Shown: in pieces, positions 36,576 to 47,100 of the stretch
How the letters are laid out: each line of letters starts with the position of its first letter
Numbering within the stretch: the stretch's first letter is position 1
Assembly: GCA_021740825.1 (NCBI GenBank)
Contig: JAIOZA010000009.1
Location: 1-64,000 of the forward strand
Direction: 5' to 3'
Length of the DNA: 64,000 nucleotides
Source: Bacteroidia bacterium
Lineage (GTDB): Bacteria > Bacteroidota > Bacteroidia > B-17B0 > Aurantibacillaceae
Notes under the pieces: generated by a model
The model's database searches: none
Seen by the model: only the letters and a program-made list of their open reading frames with translations
What the model was told of the DNA's origin: nothing
Translations under genes and position numbers: made by a program

Positions 36576-37127
36576 ATGTACGGACTAGTAAACAAAGCAA
36601 TACAAGATTTAGTATGCGATAAATTTGGCGAAGATAAATGGGCTGAAATAAAAAAATTATCCAATTTTCAAGATGATTTTTTTATTGGACTTCAATCCTA
36701 CCCCGATGCTTTAACTTACACTTTAGTGCATAACGCATCTAAAGTATTAGGGGCAGATGCCTCTGTAGTAATGGAAACATTTGGCGAGTACTGGATTTTA
36801 TATACCGCTAAAGAAGGTTACGGCGAAATGTTAGAATTAGGGGGGGATAATTTATCGGAGTTTTTAAATAACTTAGATATGTTACACAACAGAGTAAGTA
36901 ACATTATGCCCGAATTAGTTGCTCCGCAGTTTAGCACAAGAAATGAAACCGAACAGTCAATTGAATTAGAGTACCGCTCAAAACGAGAAGGAATGGTGCC
37001 AATGGTTGTTGGCTTATTGCGAGGTCTTGGAAAAAGATTCAATAAAGAAAATGTAGTGATTACTCATATTCAAGTAAAAAATGAGATAAATGATTGTCAT
37101 GCTTTTAAAATTGAATGGAGCAATTAA
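36576..37127 (+). CDS. H-NOX haem-binding nitric oxide sensor
   Basis: 183 residues, the standard H-NOX length. It begins MYGLVNKAIQDLV, has the proximal haem ligand His104 (LDMLHNRV) and the diagnostic YxSxR motif (Tyr133, Ser135, Arg137 in YRSKR) that holds the haem propionates, followed by GLLRGLGKRF near the C-terminus. Known stand-alone H-NOX proteins bind NO, and some O2, and inhibit or stimulate a neighbouring histidine kinase or cyclase. The next gene, 3 bases downstream, is a histidine kinase, so a NO-responsive two-component system is the natural reading. Distal residues that would favour O2 over NO (such as the Tyr of Thermoanaerobacter H-NOX) could not be placed with certainty. 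Confidence 0.95.
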   Translation: MYGLVNKAIQDLVCDKFGEDKWAEIKKLSNFQDDFFIGLQSYPDALTYTLVHNASKVLGADASVVMETFGEYWILYTAKEGYGEMLELGGDNLSEFLNNLDMLHNRVSNIMPELVAPQFSTRNETEQSIELEYRSKREGMVPMVVGLLRGLGKRFNKENVVITHIQVKNEINDCHAFKIEWSN

Positions 37128-37130
37128 TTA

Positions 37131-40058
37131 ATGCAAAAGCCCGGTATACCAAATAACGAAAAAGAACGCTTAGAGGCAGTTAATAGCTATCAAATACTTG
37201 ATACGTTAGATGATCAAGCATATAATGATATTACGTTGCTTGCTTCTGAAATTTGCCAAACTCCTATTTCTGTTATTAGTATTATTGATGAAAACCGCCA
37301 GTGGTTTAAATCCAAAGTTGGTTTAGAAGCTAAAGAAACAAGCCGAGATGTTGCCTTTTGTGCTCATGCCATTAATAAGGCAGATGAAATTTTAATAGTG
37401 CGGGATGCAAGACTTGACGAACGTTTTCACGACAATCCATTAGTAACAGGTAATCCAAACATTGTGTTTTATGCAGGTGTGCCATTAGTTGATGAAGATG
37501 GTTTTGCTCTTGGAACCCTTTGTGCTATTGATACAAAACCTAACCAGCTAAATGAACAGCAATTACGTGCTTTAAAAATACTTGCAAAAAATGTCATTGA
37601 TTTACTTAATGTGCGAAAGAAAAACGTTGCCTTAATTGAATCTGAAAAACGATTACTTGAATCTATCAATTTTAATTGTCCATATTTTTTATTACTTAAT
37701 GCTGAAAATGAGATTTTAGAGCTAGGTGATAATTATAATAAATCTATAAACGGAATAACAAAAAACAAGCCCTTTTCTGATTTTTTTATTTGGGAATCAC
37801 ACTTTAATGGAGGCGACTTGTTATCTGAAAAACAAACTTACAGTAAGCTATTATTTTTTAATTCACTAGATGGGCAACAAAAATTTAAATGCTCTGTAAA
37901 AAAACATAACAACAATTCGTATTTTATTTTTGCTAATGCAGTCATAAACAGTAAATTTTTGATTGCAAACTATCATTTAAAAATTACTGATTTTCCCAAA
38001 CAAGATTATATTGCAGAATTTTTATTCTTACAGCAGGCGGCTACCAGAGGTTTAGAAGACTCTAAACAGTTAACTAAGAATCTAACAGAAAAAAACAAGG
38101 AACTTGAAATTTCAAAAAATGCACTAATTAATTCGAATTCTATTTTAGAGCATCAAGTTAATGAACGAACAAAAAAAATAAAAAATTTAGCGTTGTTTCC
38201 TGAGCAAAATCCAAATCCGGTGCTTGAGTTAGATTACGAGAAAAAAGAAATAGTTTATCTAAACCCTGTTGCCAAGCGAAAAACGGAGACATATCACATC
38301 TCCACCTATGATGAAATCATCAAAAGCTTTAATTTATCTAACGAAGTAATTACAAAAAAAGAAAACAAAAAATACGAGTTTCAATTTAAAGATGAAATTT
38401 ATGAAGTTAGTGTGTATTTTTTAGAAAATACACCAACACTAAGGTTGTATTTACATAACATTACAGAAATTAGGTTAAAAGAAAAACTTGAAAAAACAAA
38501 ACAAGAAATTTTTATTCAGCAGCAAAAAACATTACTGGATTTAAGAAATCTTTCTCAAGAATTAACATTTGATGAAAAGCTAGAAATTATCTATCGTAAA
38601 ACAAGTACAATATTAAAATGTGATCGCTGCTCCATATGGTTATTTAACGACGAAAAAAATGCAATTGACGCAAAATCAATTTATATAAAGCAAACTGACT
38701 CTGTTGTGGACGGCATGACGTTATATGCCAAAGATTTTCCAAACTATTTTTTAGCGCTAAATAAAGACCAAGTAATTGCTGCTGTGGATGCTGAGACGCA
38801 TAAAGCAACTGCAGAATTTACTATACCTTACTTGCAGCCACTAAATATTGTTTCGATGTTAGATATTCCAATTATCAAGTCAAATAATTCCATTGGCGTT
38901 ATCTGTAACGAGTACATTGAAACGAAACATGAATTTACAGAAGATGATATAGCATTTGCTCAATCCATTTCAGATGTTATTAGTTTAGCATACGAAACAG
39001 AGCAGCTTCAATTATCAAAATTAGAACTAAAAGAAAAAAACGAAAGTTTACAAAATGCTTTTAATGAACTGGTCAATTTACAAACCGATTTAATTAATCA
39101 AGAAAAATTAGCAACATTAGGTTTATTAATTGCAGGTATTGCGCATGAAGTAAATACACCGTTAGGCGCTATTAAAGCTTCAAATGATAATATTAAACAT
39201 ACCATCATTAACAATTTAATTAGGTCTTTTCAAATTATTCATGCTGAAGATATTAAAAAATCAATTGATTTATTTTTGTTTTACAAAAAACCAACTAAAA
39301 TACTAAGTACGCGAGAAGAACGCGAAATAGTTAAGTCAATTGAAACAGATTTAATTAAGGGAAACTATAAACTATCTAACACATTATTATTTGCACGCAA
39401 AATTTATGAATTAGGTTATAGTACTATTGAACCTGAGCTTGAGGAGTATATCAATCATTCTAATAGCACGCTGCTATTTTCATTTACTTCCAATTTAATT
39501 AAAGTTCTGCGTTCAATTGATACCATTGATATTGCTGTTGATAAAGCGAGTAAGGTTGTAAAGGCACTCAATAATTTTTCGCATGGAAATATAAATAATG
39601 AAATTACGAATTTTCAACTTCACGAAAGCATTGATTCTGTAATTACCATTTTGTGGAATAAGATAAAATATGGTTCTACTGTAATTAATGATATCGATGA
39701 ATCTATTTTGATAAATGGAAATCAAGAAGAATTGTCGCAAGTTTGGACAAATATTATTAATAACGCTTTGCAAGCCAGTGGTAATAAATGTATCATTAAA
39801 ATATCATACGCTCATATAAATAATCAACACGAAATAACTTTTGCAAATAATGGTCCTGAAATACCAGAAGAGGCTATACCTAAAATATTTGATGCATTTT
39901 ATTCTACAAAAAAACGAGGAGAAGGTACCGGACTAGGACTAAACATTGTAAAAAAAATAATTGAAAAGCATAATGGCATAATTTACTGCACAAGTAATGC
40001 CAACGAAACTAAATTTATTTTAAACCTACCAAATATTATAAGCAAAACACATGAATAA
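37131..40058 (+). CDS. Double-GAF histidine kinase, probable H-NOX partner
   Basis: 975 residues, soluble. GAF1 (about 20-170: [25 protein letters not shown]) is followed by a PAS-like region, a coiled coil (about 300-350), a PAS domain (about 355-455), GAF2 (about 480-630: [11 protein letters not shown]) and a kinase core with phospho-acceptor His672 ([11 protein letters not shown]). The core has a long insert between HisKA and the ATP-binding domain, which carries [10 protein letters not shown] and [12 protein letters not shown]. Its place 3 bases after hnoX and 8 bases overlapping a receiver gene makes it the obvious transducer between H-NOX and the two receivers. Direct regulation by H-NOX is inferred from known H-NOX/kinase pairs. 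Confidence 0.92.
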   Translation: MQKPGIPNNEKERLEAVNSYQILDTLDDQAYNDITLLASEICQTPISVISIIDENRQWFKSKVGLEAKETSRDVAFCAHAINKADEILIVRDARLDERFHDNPLVTGNPNIVFYAGVPLVDEDGFALGTLCAIDTKPNQLNEQQLRALKILAKNVIDLLNVRKKNVALIESEKRLLESINFNCPYFLLLNAENEILELGDNYNKSINGITKNKPFSDFFIWESHFNGGDLLSEKQTYSKLLFFNSLDGQQKFKCSVKKHNNNSYFIFANAVINSKFLIANYHLKITDFPKQDYIAEFLFLQQAATRGLEDSKQLTKNLTEKNKELEISKNALINSNSILEHQVNERTKKIKNLALFPEQNPNPVLELDYEKKEIVYLNPVAKRKTETYHISTYDEIIKSFNLSNEVITKKENKKYEFQFKDEIYEVSVYFLENTPTLRLYLHNITEIRLKEKLEKTKQEIFIQQQKTLLDLRNLSQELTFDEKLEIIYRKTSTILKCDRCSIWLFNDEKNAIDAKSIYIKQTDSVVDGMTLYAKDFPNYFLALNKDQVIAAVDAETHKATAEFTIPYLQPLNIVSMLDIPIIKSNNSIGVICNEYIETKHEFTEDDIAFAQSISDVISLAYETEQLQLSKLELKEKNESLQNAFNELVNLQTDLINQEKLATLGLLIAGIAHEVNTPLGAIKASNDNIKHTIINNLIRSFQIIHAEDIKKSIDLFLFYKKPTKILSTREEREIVKSIETDLIKGNYKLSNTLLFARKIYELGYSTIEPELEEYINHSNSTLLFSFTSNLIKVLRSIDTIDIAVDKASKVVKALNNFSHGNINNEITNFQLHESIDSVITILWNKIKYGSTVINDIDESILINGNQEELSQVWTNIINNALQASGNKCIIKISYAHINNQHEITFANNGPEIPEEAIPKIFDAFYSTKKRGEGTGLGLNIVKKIIEKHNGIIYCTSNANETKFILNLPNIISKTHE

Positions 40059-40449
40059 TATAGCCATACTAGCTGTTGATGATGAGCGAATCATTTTAGA
40101 TTCAATTAGAATTCAATTAGAAAAAAACTTTAATGCGAAATACCTGCTTGAATTTGCTGAAAGTGCAGACGAGGCTTTGGAAATAGTTGATTCTTTAACT
40201 AGCGGTGGCGTTAATATTCTTTTAGTAATATCAGACTATTTGATGCCCGGTATGAAAGGAGATGAATTTGCGAACATATTAAAAAACAAATTCCCGAAAA
40301 TTAATATTGTGATGCTTACCGGGCAAATAACGTCGGATGTATCAACTAAATTAATTGATAAAAACATTATTTTGAAACTCATTTCAAAGCCTTGGCAAGA
40401 AAATGATTTAATAAATGTAGTCAACTCGCTGTCTATTTATGAAAACTAA
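40051..40449 (+). CDS. Single-domain response regulator (SKPW type)
   Basis: 132 residues, one receiver. DDE near the N-terminus, phospho-acceptor Asp62 ([14 protein letters not shown]), TGQ switch and Lys in ISKPW. The D-Y-x-M-P-x-M-x-G and S-K-P-W pattern is typical of receivers otherwise found in RpfG-like proteins, but there is no HD-GYP or other output. It overlaps the kinase by 8 bases and the next receiver by 11. Its target is unknown; phosphorelay or protein-protein control is likely. Confidence 0.92.
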   Translation: MNNIAILAVDDERIILDSIRIQLEKNFNAKYLLEFAESADEALEIVDSLTSGGVNILLVISDYLMPGMKGDEFANILKNKFPKINIVMLTGQITSDVSTKLIDKNIILKLISKPWQENDLINVVNSLSIYEN

Positions 40450-40837
40450 TAAAGTAATCTTAATAATAGATGATGAATTTATTATTTTAGAATCGATAAA
40501 AATACAACTAGGTCGTTTTTTAAATGAAGAAAGCCATATTGTTGAATTTGCATCCTCTGGTGAGGAGGCGTTTGATATTATTAATGAATATCATTCTAAT
40601 AATGTGGCCATTGATTTAATAATAACAGATTATCATTTAGATGATGTGAAAGGAACTGATATTATTTATTTTATGCATGAAAGATTTCCGCTTTCAAAAA
40701 AATATATTTTAACAGGAGAGACTGGAAATAATATTACAATTGATGAATTAAAAAATATTGAGATTCACGGTTATATATCAAAACCTTGGGAATTTGAAGA
40801 TTTTAAAAATTATGTTTTAACTTCTATTAAGGATTAG
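40439..40837 (+). CDS. Single-domain response regulator (SKPW type), paralogue of the preceding gene
   Basis: 132 residues. Same length and layout as its upstream neighbour (DDE pocket, Asp64 in ITDYHLDDVKGTD, LTGE switch, Lys in YISKPW), so the two arose by gene duplication. The MP pair after the acceptor Asp is replaced by LDD. It overlaps the previous gene by 11 bases. The two receivers could compete for phosphate from the GAF kinase, one as output and one as sink (inference). Confidence 0.92.
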   Translation: MKTNKVILIIDDEFIILESIKIQLGRFLNEESHIVEFASSGEEAFDIINEYHSNNVAIDLIITDYHLDDVKGTDIIYFMHERFPLSKKYILTGETGNNITIDELKNIEIHGYISKPWEFEDFKNYVLTSIKD

Positions 40838-40931
40838 TATTTTAAATTACATAAGTCCTTTTTTTTCAAATTATACTTTTATAAAATTTTAGTTTAAATT
40901 TATAATTAAGAACTTTTATCAAAAAAAACAT

Positions 40932-43900
40932 ATGCTTAATAAATACTGTATAAGTATCTTTTTATTATTGCATTTGCTATTCAATCAAAATTTATACGGA
41001 CAAAAAAATTACGAAGATTTTGCTCAAAAGTACAAAGGGATGGGCAGTCTTTCTGAAATGATAATGTCGCACAAATGCATTATTAGAAAAAATTTCAATT
41101 TATTTTACGAAACAACAATCAAAAAATCGGAAGAAGATCGCACCCTTATTTGGTATAAATTTGTTTTTCATCAACCCTGCTTTATTAGTTTTACAATTAT
41201 ACCAAATAACGAAAACGACCGTTATGATTTGGAAGTTTATAAAATAAAAAATAATATTAAATTATGTAATACGACAGTTGACAGCATTTTTACAAAAGTG
41301 GATAGCTTGAGCAAAGATGTAGTATATACTGATAACTTTCAATCAACATCGTTTAGAGGAAGTTTATTTAATAGTAAACAAATTGAGGTTACATACAACG
41401 AAGCAATTTATATTTTAGTAAATAACTTAAGTGGTCCCGATTTAGGTCATGTTATTGATTTACAAACCTGCGATTATTCGTACGTATTAAAAGTTAATAA
41501 AGAAATTATAAAAACCGATGCGGAGGATGAACTAGAGTACTTAAGAAAAGAATTTAGTGCTCCATTAGATCGATTAAAATCAATAGCAGATAAGCTCTGC
41601 GCTAATAGCAATGATAAAAAGATGGGTTATTCAAACTTTTTGGGTGATGCTATGGCTACAAAAAATTTAAATTCAAATCAAGTTGATTCGGCAAGTAAGG
41701 TTCAAGCAAAAGCCATCAGAAAGTATGACTCGCTTGCAGGTAAACCAATGCCTCCAATTGTGCTTAAGAAAAAAGAGAATTTAGTAGACAAAAAAATAAA
41801 TCCAAAACCTACGGATTCTAAAGTTGATAGTGCACTAAGTAAATTAAAACAAACCAAAGTAACAGATTCTGTTGAAACAAAAAAATACATAAAAGAAATA
41901 ACGGAAACTACTAAAACTACCATTGATAGTTTAAAAAATAAATTTATTACAAAAACAGATTCAGTTACAGAAACAAATACAACGACTGAAACAGAGAAAA
42001 AAAACACAGTTATAAAAACGTCCTTTAGTTATGGAAAAAATTATCCTAGTATTTTTTTAAAATCAGACTCTATTATTACCACAACGCAGACAACATCTCA
42101 AACCACAATTGACTCAAGCATAGTTAAATCAACATTACCTAAGTATAATTTTACAATAACGGATTCTATTTTTGAAGTGATATCGGAACTAAAGTTGAAT
42201 GATGGCACTTCAAAAAATAAAGCAATAAAAAAAACAAGCCCGTCTAAAAAAGCAATAAATGTTTATTTTGCCGTTATTGATGAAACTACAAAAAAAGTAA
42301 TACCGCATGCAGCGCTAAAATTTGGAAAAAAAACGAAGGCAATAAATGATGTATTAGTTTATCATGATAGTATTAGTTGCTATTCGGCCGAATTTTTAAA
42401 TTCAAATAAATGGAATTTAAAATGCGACCAGTTTGGCTATTTGCCATTTGAGAGTTATTTTAATTTTGATAATTGTGTACTTGTTGATGACCAATTATAT
42501 TATTTAATTTTAGTATCGCCTTTAAAAAAAGAAGATAAATTAGCTTTACCAAACGTGTATTTTCAGCCAAACTCCACTTCGTTAAAGCAAAAATCATATA
42601 AGGAATTAGATAAATTAGTGGAGTATTTAAATAGCAATTCTGCTAAAATTAGTATTAACGGGCATACACAAGGCAAGCACTTTGCTGAGAACGACAGTAA
42701 AGCGTTAGAGGAGCCATTTAAATTAAAAGGTTTATCTGCAAAACTCTCAAAAAAAAGAGCCGAAATAGTTTATAACTACCTTATTGAAAAAGGAATTGCT
42801 AAAGAACGTTTATTAATAAAAGGTTATGCAGGAAGAAAACCTCTTATAAAACATCCAAAAAATAAAACTGAACGGGAAATAAATATGCGAGTTGAAATTA
42901 AAATAATTGATAGTAACGAAAAAGAGAGAAAAGAAACTGCAACAGTAGATAGCTTGGCAAACAAAACAACTGAAAATAAATTAACAGCTGAAATTGATAG
43001 TACCTTAATCAAAACTTATATCACAGAAACAACAGAAACTACCATAACTACTATTGATAGCTTAAAAAATAAATTTCTAACAAAAACAGATTCATTTAGA
43101 GAAACAAGCACAACGACTGAAACAGAGAAAAAAAACACAGTTATAAAAACGTCGTTTAGTTATGGAAAAAATTATCCTAGTATTTTTTTAAAATCAGACT
43201 CTATTATTACCACAACTCAAACCTCAACGCAGACAACATCTCAAACCACAATTGACTCAAGCATCGTTAAATCAACATTACCTAAGTATAATTTTATAAT
43301 AACGGATTCTATCTTTGAAGTGATATCAGAACTTAAGTTGAATACTGAAACTTCAAAAAGTAAAACGATAAAAAAAACAAGACCGCCAAAAAAAGCAATT
43401 ACTGTATATTTTACTGTGATTGATGAAACTACAAAAAAAGTAATACCGCAAGCTGGACTAAAATTTGGAAAAAAGCCTAAAACAAAAAATGATTTATTAG
43501 TTTATCATGATAGTATTAGTTGCTATTCGGCTGAATTTTTAAATTCAAATAAATGGATTTTAAAATGCGATTTGTTTGGTTATTTGCCATTTGAAGAGTA
43601 CTTTAATTTTGATAATTGCATACATGTTGATGATCAATTATATTATTTAATCTTAGTATCGCCATTAAAAAAAGGAGATAAATTAGCTTTGCCAAATGTA
43701 TTTTTTCATCCAAATTCCATTTCGTTAAGACAAAAGTCATACAAGGAATTAGATAAATTGGTAGAATACTTAAATAGTAATCCAGCTAAAATTAGTATTA
43801 ATGGTCATACACAAGGTAACCACTTTATTGATAACACGGGCAAAACGGTAGAGGAACAATTTAAATTTAAAGGTTCATCTTCAAAACTCTCCAAAAAAAG

Positions 43901-44096
43901 GGCAGAAATAGTTTATAACTATCTTATTGGAAAAGGAATTGCAAAAGAACGGTTATTAATAAAAGGTTATGCCGGAAGAAAACCAATTGTAAAGCATCCT
44001 AAAAATAAAACGGAACGAGAATTAAATATGAGAGTGGAAATTAAAATAATTGACATCAACAAAAAATACACGACCACAAAATCGCCAGAAAAATAA
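40932..44096 (+). CDS. OmpA-family envelope protein with two tandem OmpA modules
   Basis: 1054 residues with a signal peptide (hydrophobic about 5-18). Residues about 25-200 form a unique N-terminal beta domain. Two copies of a ~375-residue unit follow (about 310-660 and 690-1040): a Ser/Thr-rich linker (FSYGKNYPSIFLKSDS), a small beta domain (ETTKKVIPHAALKFG) and an OmpA-like domain ending in NMRVEIKII. In both OmpA copies the helix LSKKRAEIVYNYLI and the C-terminal Arg are kept, but the HTD motif that binds peptidoglycan reads HTQ (Gln580 and Gln961), so peptidoglycan binding may be altered. It lies 94 bases after the last receiver, in the same direction, and may be the envelope-linked end of the operon. 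Its start is an isolated ATG. Confidence 0.82.
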   Translation: MLNKYCISIFLLLHLLFNQNLYGQKNYEDFAQKYKGMGSLSEMIMSHKCIIRKNFNLFYETTIKKSEEDRTLIWYKFVFHQPCFISFTIIPNNENDRYDLEVYKIKNNIKLCNTTVDSIFTKVDSLSKDVVYTDNFQSTSFRGSLFNSKQIEVTYNEAIYILVNNLSGPDLGHVIDLQTCDYSYVLKVNKEIIKTDAEDELEYLRKEFSAPLDRLKSIADKLCANSNDKKMGYSNFLGDAMATKNLNSNQVDSASKVQAKAIRKYDSLAGKPMPPIVLKKKENLVDKKINPKPTDSKVDSALSKLKQTKVTDSVETKKYIKEITETTKTTIDSLKNKFITKTDSVTETNTTTETEKKNTVIKTSFSYGKNYPSIFLKSDSIITTTQTTSQTTIDSSIVKSTLPKYNFTITDSIFEVISELKLNDGTSKNKAIKKTSPSKKAINVYFAVIDETTKKVIPHAALKFGKKTKAINDVLVYHDSISCYSAEFLNSNKWNLKCDQFGYLPFESYFNFDNCVLVDDQLYYLILVSPLKKEDKLALPNVYFQPNSTSLKQKSYKELDKLVEYLNSNSAKISINGHTQGKHFAENDSKALEEPFKLKGLSAKLSKKRAEIVYNYLIEKGIAKERLLIKGYAGRKPLIKHPKNKTEREINMRVEIKIIDSNEKERKETATVDSLANKTTENKLTAEIDSTLIKTYITETTETTITTIDSLKNKFLTKTDSFRETSTTTETEKKNTVIKTSFSYGKNYPSIFLKSDSIITTTQTSTQTTSQTTIDSSIVKSTLPKYNFIITDSIFEVISELKLNTETSKSKTIKKTRPPKKAITVYFTVIDETTKKVIPQAGLKFGKKPKTKNDLLVYHDSISCYSAEFLNSNKWILKCDLFGYLPFEEYFNFDNCIHVDDQLYYLILVSPLKKGDKLALPNVFFHPNSISLRQKSYKELDKLVEYLNSNPAKISINGHTQGNHFIDNTGKTVEEQFKFKGSSSKLSKKRAEIVYNYLIGKGIAKERLLIKGYAGRKPIVKHPKNKTERELNMRVEIKIIDINKKYTTTKSPEK
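41870..44050 (+). repeat. ~1.13-kb tandem duplication inside the OmpA-family gene
   Basis: Copy 1 (about 41880-42905) and copy 2 (about 43010-44050) align with an offset of 1131 bases, rising to 1143 after a 12-base insertion (extra TSTQ-type codons) in copy 2. Long stretches such as 42000-42070 and 43130-43200 are nearly identical while the OmpA parts differ more, suggesting patchy gene conversion. Confidence 0.88.
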
Positions 44097-44110
44097 ATAC
44101 AAAAAGTGCT

Positions 44111-47100
44111 TTATTGTGCTTGTGTAACTTGTATATTTTTAATAGGAAAATCTAATTCCATTTTAAAGTAAGGCACATTTGGATAATTAATTTGTGCTTT
44201 TAATTGTCTGCATAATGTGTTAATTAAATTCAATCCAAAACCTTTAGACTTAATATTTTCATTATCTGCGTATAATCCTTTTCCAGAATCAGTATAAATG
44301 AAATACACATGCTCCCCTTTTAATTCCATTGTCATGGTAATTTCCAAAAAGTTGTTAGTGATGGCGTATTTAAAACTGTTGGATAATAATTCATTAAATA
44401 TTAAACCAAAGGTTACAGCCTTTGAAATATCTGTATAGATATCTTTTATAGCTACATTAGATTTAAATTGCTCGGTAGCCGTTTTGTTAAGTATTTTTTT
44501 ATGATAATCTATCAACTCAACAATATAATCGCCGATATTAATATTTGAAAATAAGGTGCTTTGATATAATTTTTGATGCACCAAGGCAACTGTTTTAATT
44601 CTTGATTGAATATCCGTCAGCACATCTTTTAAATGTTCGTCCGTTTCATTGCTTTTTTTCAATTCAACCATCCCATCAATTACGGCCAAATTATTTTTCA
44701 CCCTATGATGCACCTCGCCCAAAAGGGTTTCTTTTTCGTGCACTGATTCAGCCAGTAAGAGTTCGTGTTTTTTTAAATCGGTTACATCCAAACCATAACC
44801 AATAATCAATTGCTTATCTTTTATGTTATGAAACCTGCGCTCCTTATAAATAGTTTGCCCATTTTTTTCATGTTCATCAAGCCATGTAATAGAATCAGAA
44901 TTATTTTCGAGTTGGTTAAAAACATCTCGTCTTAACTCAGCAAATGAAGCAGGTAAATTTTTACGTTTACCATAGTCAAAATCATCTTTACCAATTAACC
45001 AATCTCTGGTTTCATCATCCTTAATTGCTTTTTTATTAACGTAAACATATTTCTGGTTGGTATCAAAAACAGCAATATCTACAGGAATACTATTTAAAAT
45101 ATTTTCGTAGAAGAGTTTTTGATTTAAAATCGCCTCTTCTTTTAATTTTAGCTGAGTTGTTTCATACCTTATGGCAATATACTGAAATGGTTTACCATCG
45201 GTCATAAAAGGTATTATGGTTGATTCTACATAATATTCTGAACCATCTTTTGCTTTGTTTTTAATTTCACCTTTCCAAATATTACCTGATGAAATTGTTT
45301 GGCACATGTCATTAAAAAATTCTTTTGAATGAAATTTAGAATTAATGATGTTGTGATTAGCTCCAATTAATTCGTGTTGCGAATATTTTGAAATTTCGCA
45401 AAATTTATCATTGGCATAAGTAATAAATCCTTTAGTATCAGTAATACTAACAATGGCTGAGGCATCAATAGCAGTTTTATAGTTTATCAATTCAAGTTCT
45501 GCTATCTTTCTATCTGTAATATCTCCTGAAATGCCAGTCATTAAATAAGGAACGCCTTTTTCATTATTAATAATTCGCGTATTACTAAATATCCATTTTA
45601 CTTTACCATCAGGTGTAACAATTCTATATTCTAAATTAGTTTGTCCAGTTATAAAAAGTGCTTCCGACTCTTTTTCTATCCTTTCTTTATCATCAGAATG
45701 AATAACGTCTGACCATAAATTAGAATTTACGTGCCAATTTTCTAACGGACGTTCATATAACGAAACAGCAGATTTACTAATATATTCTAATTTATATTCT
45801 GGCAAACTCACTCCCCAAACAGTTTCGTTTAAAGAGCCCATCACTTGCTCCAATTTATCTTTACTTATTTTTAATTCTAGATTTCTATTTTTTTCTTCTA
45901 GAGTTATTCTATTAATTTCTGTTACATCTCTTAAAAAAGAGTTTAATTCAATAAGGTTACTATCTTCAAACTTACAAATTACATTACCTACTACATCTAT
46001 TTTATTTCCATCTTTACTTATTAAACTATAACTTATATCTAGCGTATTTAGTTTCTTAATTTTTAAGTCGCTAAAAAAAGCCATACAATGCTCTAGCGTA
46101 TCAGGATGTATATAACTGAAAATGTTTGTTCCAAGTACATCTTTTAATTTATAATTTAGTTTATTAAGCCACGAATTATTTGCATACAATATTGTTCCAT
46201 TTCCATCTAATGATGTTATTAAATCATTTGTTGTTTGCAACAAATTGCTGTACCGCGCTTGCGACTCCGCTATCCTTTTAAGGTTAACTTGCAACTGATC
46301 TTGATTTTCAGCAATTGTTCTTCTTTTAATTTCTAATTGGGTTACATCTTGTTGTATTGAAATAAAATAGAGGAATTGACCATTTTCATCAAAAACCGGA
46401 TTTAATTGAACTGCAATATGGTATATTTCTCCATTTTTTTTATAGTTTGCAATAGTAAGTTCAACAGGAGTTTGTGTTTGTATAGCGTTGCGTAATTGAC
46501 TCGTTTTTTCGGGTTCAGTTTCAGGTCCTGTTAAAAAACTACCAGGTGTTTTGCCTATAATTTCTTGTAAATTGTAACCTGTAAAATGTTCAAAATGTTC
46601 ATTTACCCAAGTTATTTTCCCATCTTTATCGGCATAAATCACATTATTTGGGGTATGAGTAGCCAGGTAAGAAAGTCTCCTATTTTCTTCGTTTTGTTTT
46701 TTAATTAAATTATTTTTTTTGATAGCCAAATAAGCATCACCCGCTAACGAAGCAAATACTTTTAAAACTGCTAAGTGTTTTTCGGTAAAGGCATGCGGTG
46801 TTTCGCTTTGGATACCAAAAGCGCCAATAATTTGATTGTTTGATTTTACAGGAACATACAATCGAGAGCGTGTATGAGATTTTTTTATTGAATCAATTGA
46901 AAAAGGATTATGTTCAACATCCTGATCGTTTACCCATAAAATTTCTCCCGTTTTAAAAACATGTCCTGGGTGCCTTTGCATGGCTGTTAATTCAGCATTA
47001 GCTTTTTCTACTTTCGAAAAACCTTTGGCATAAAATAACTTTAACTTACTTTCCGATTCACTATATAAATAAAGACCTGTCGTATCGTGTTGAGCAACTA

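Noticed and set aside
41702-42007. Antisense open frame opposite the OmpA-family gene
   Set aside because: It is opposite a Ser/Thr/Lys-rich, low-complexity linker and yields a Val/Phe/Ser-rich sequence with no family; it reflects composition.
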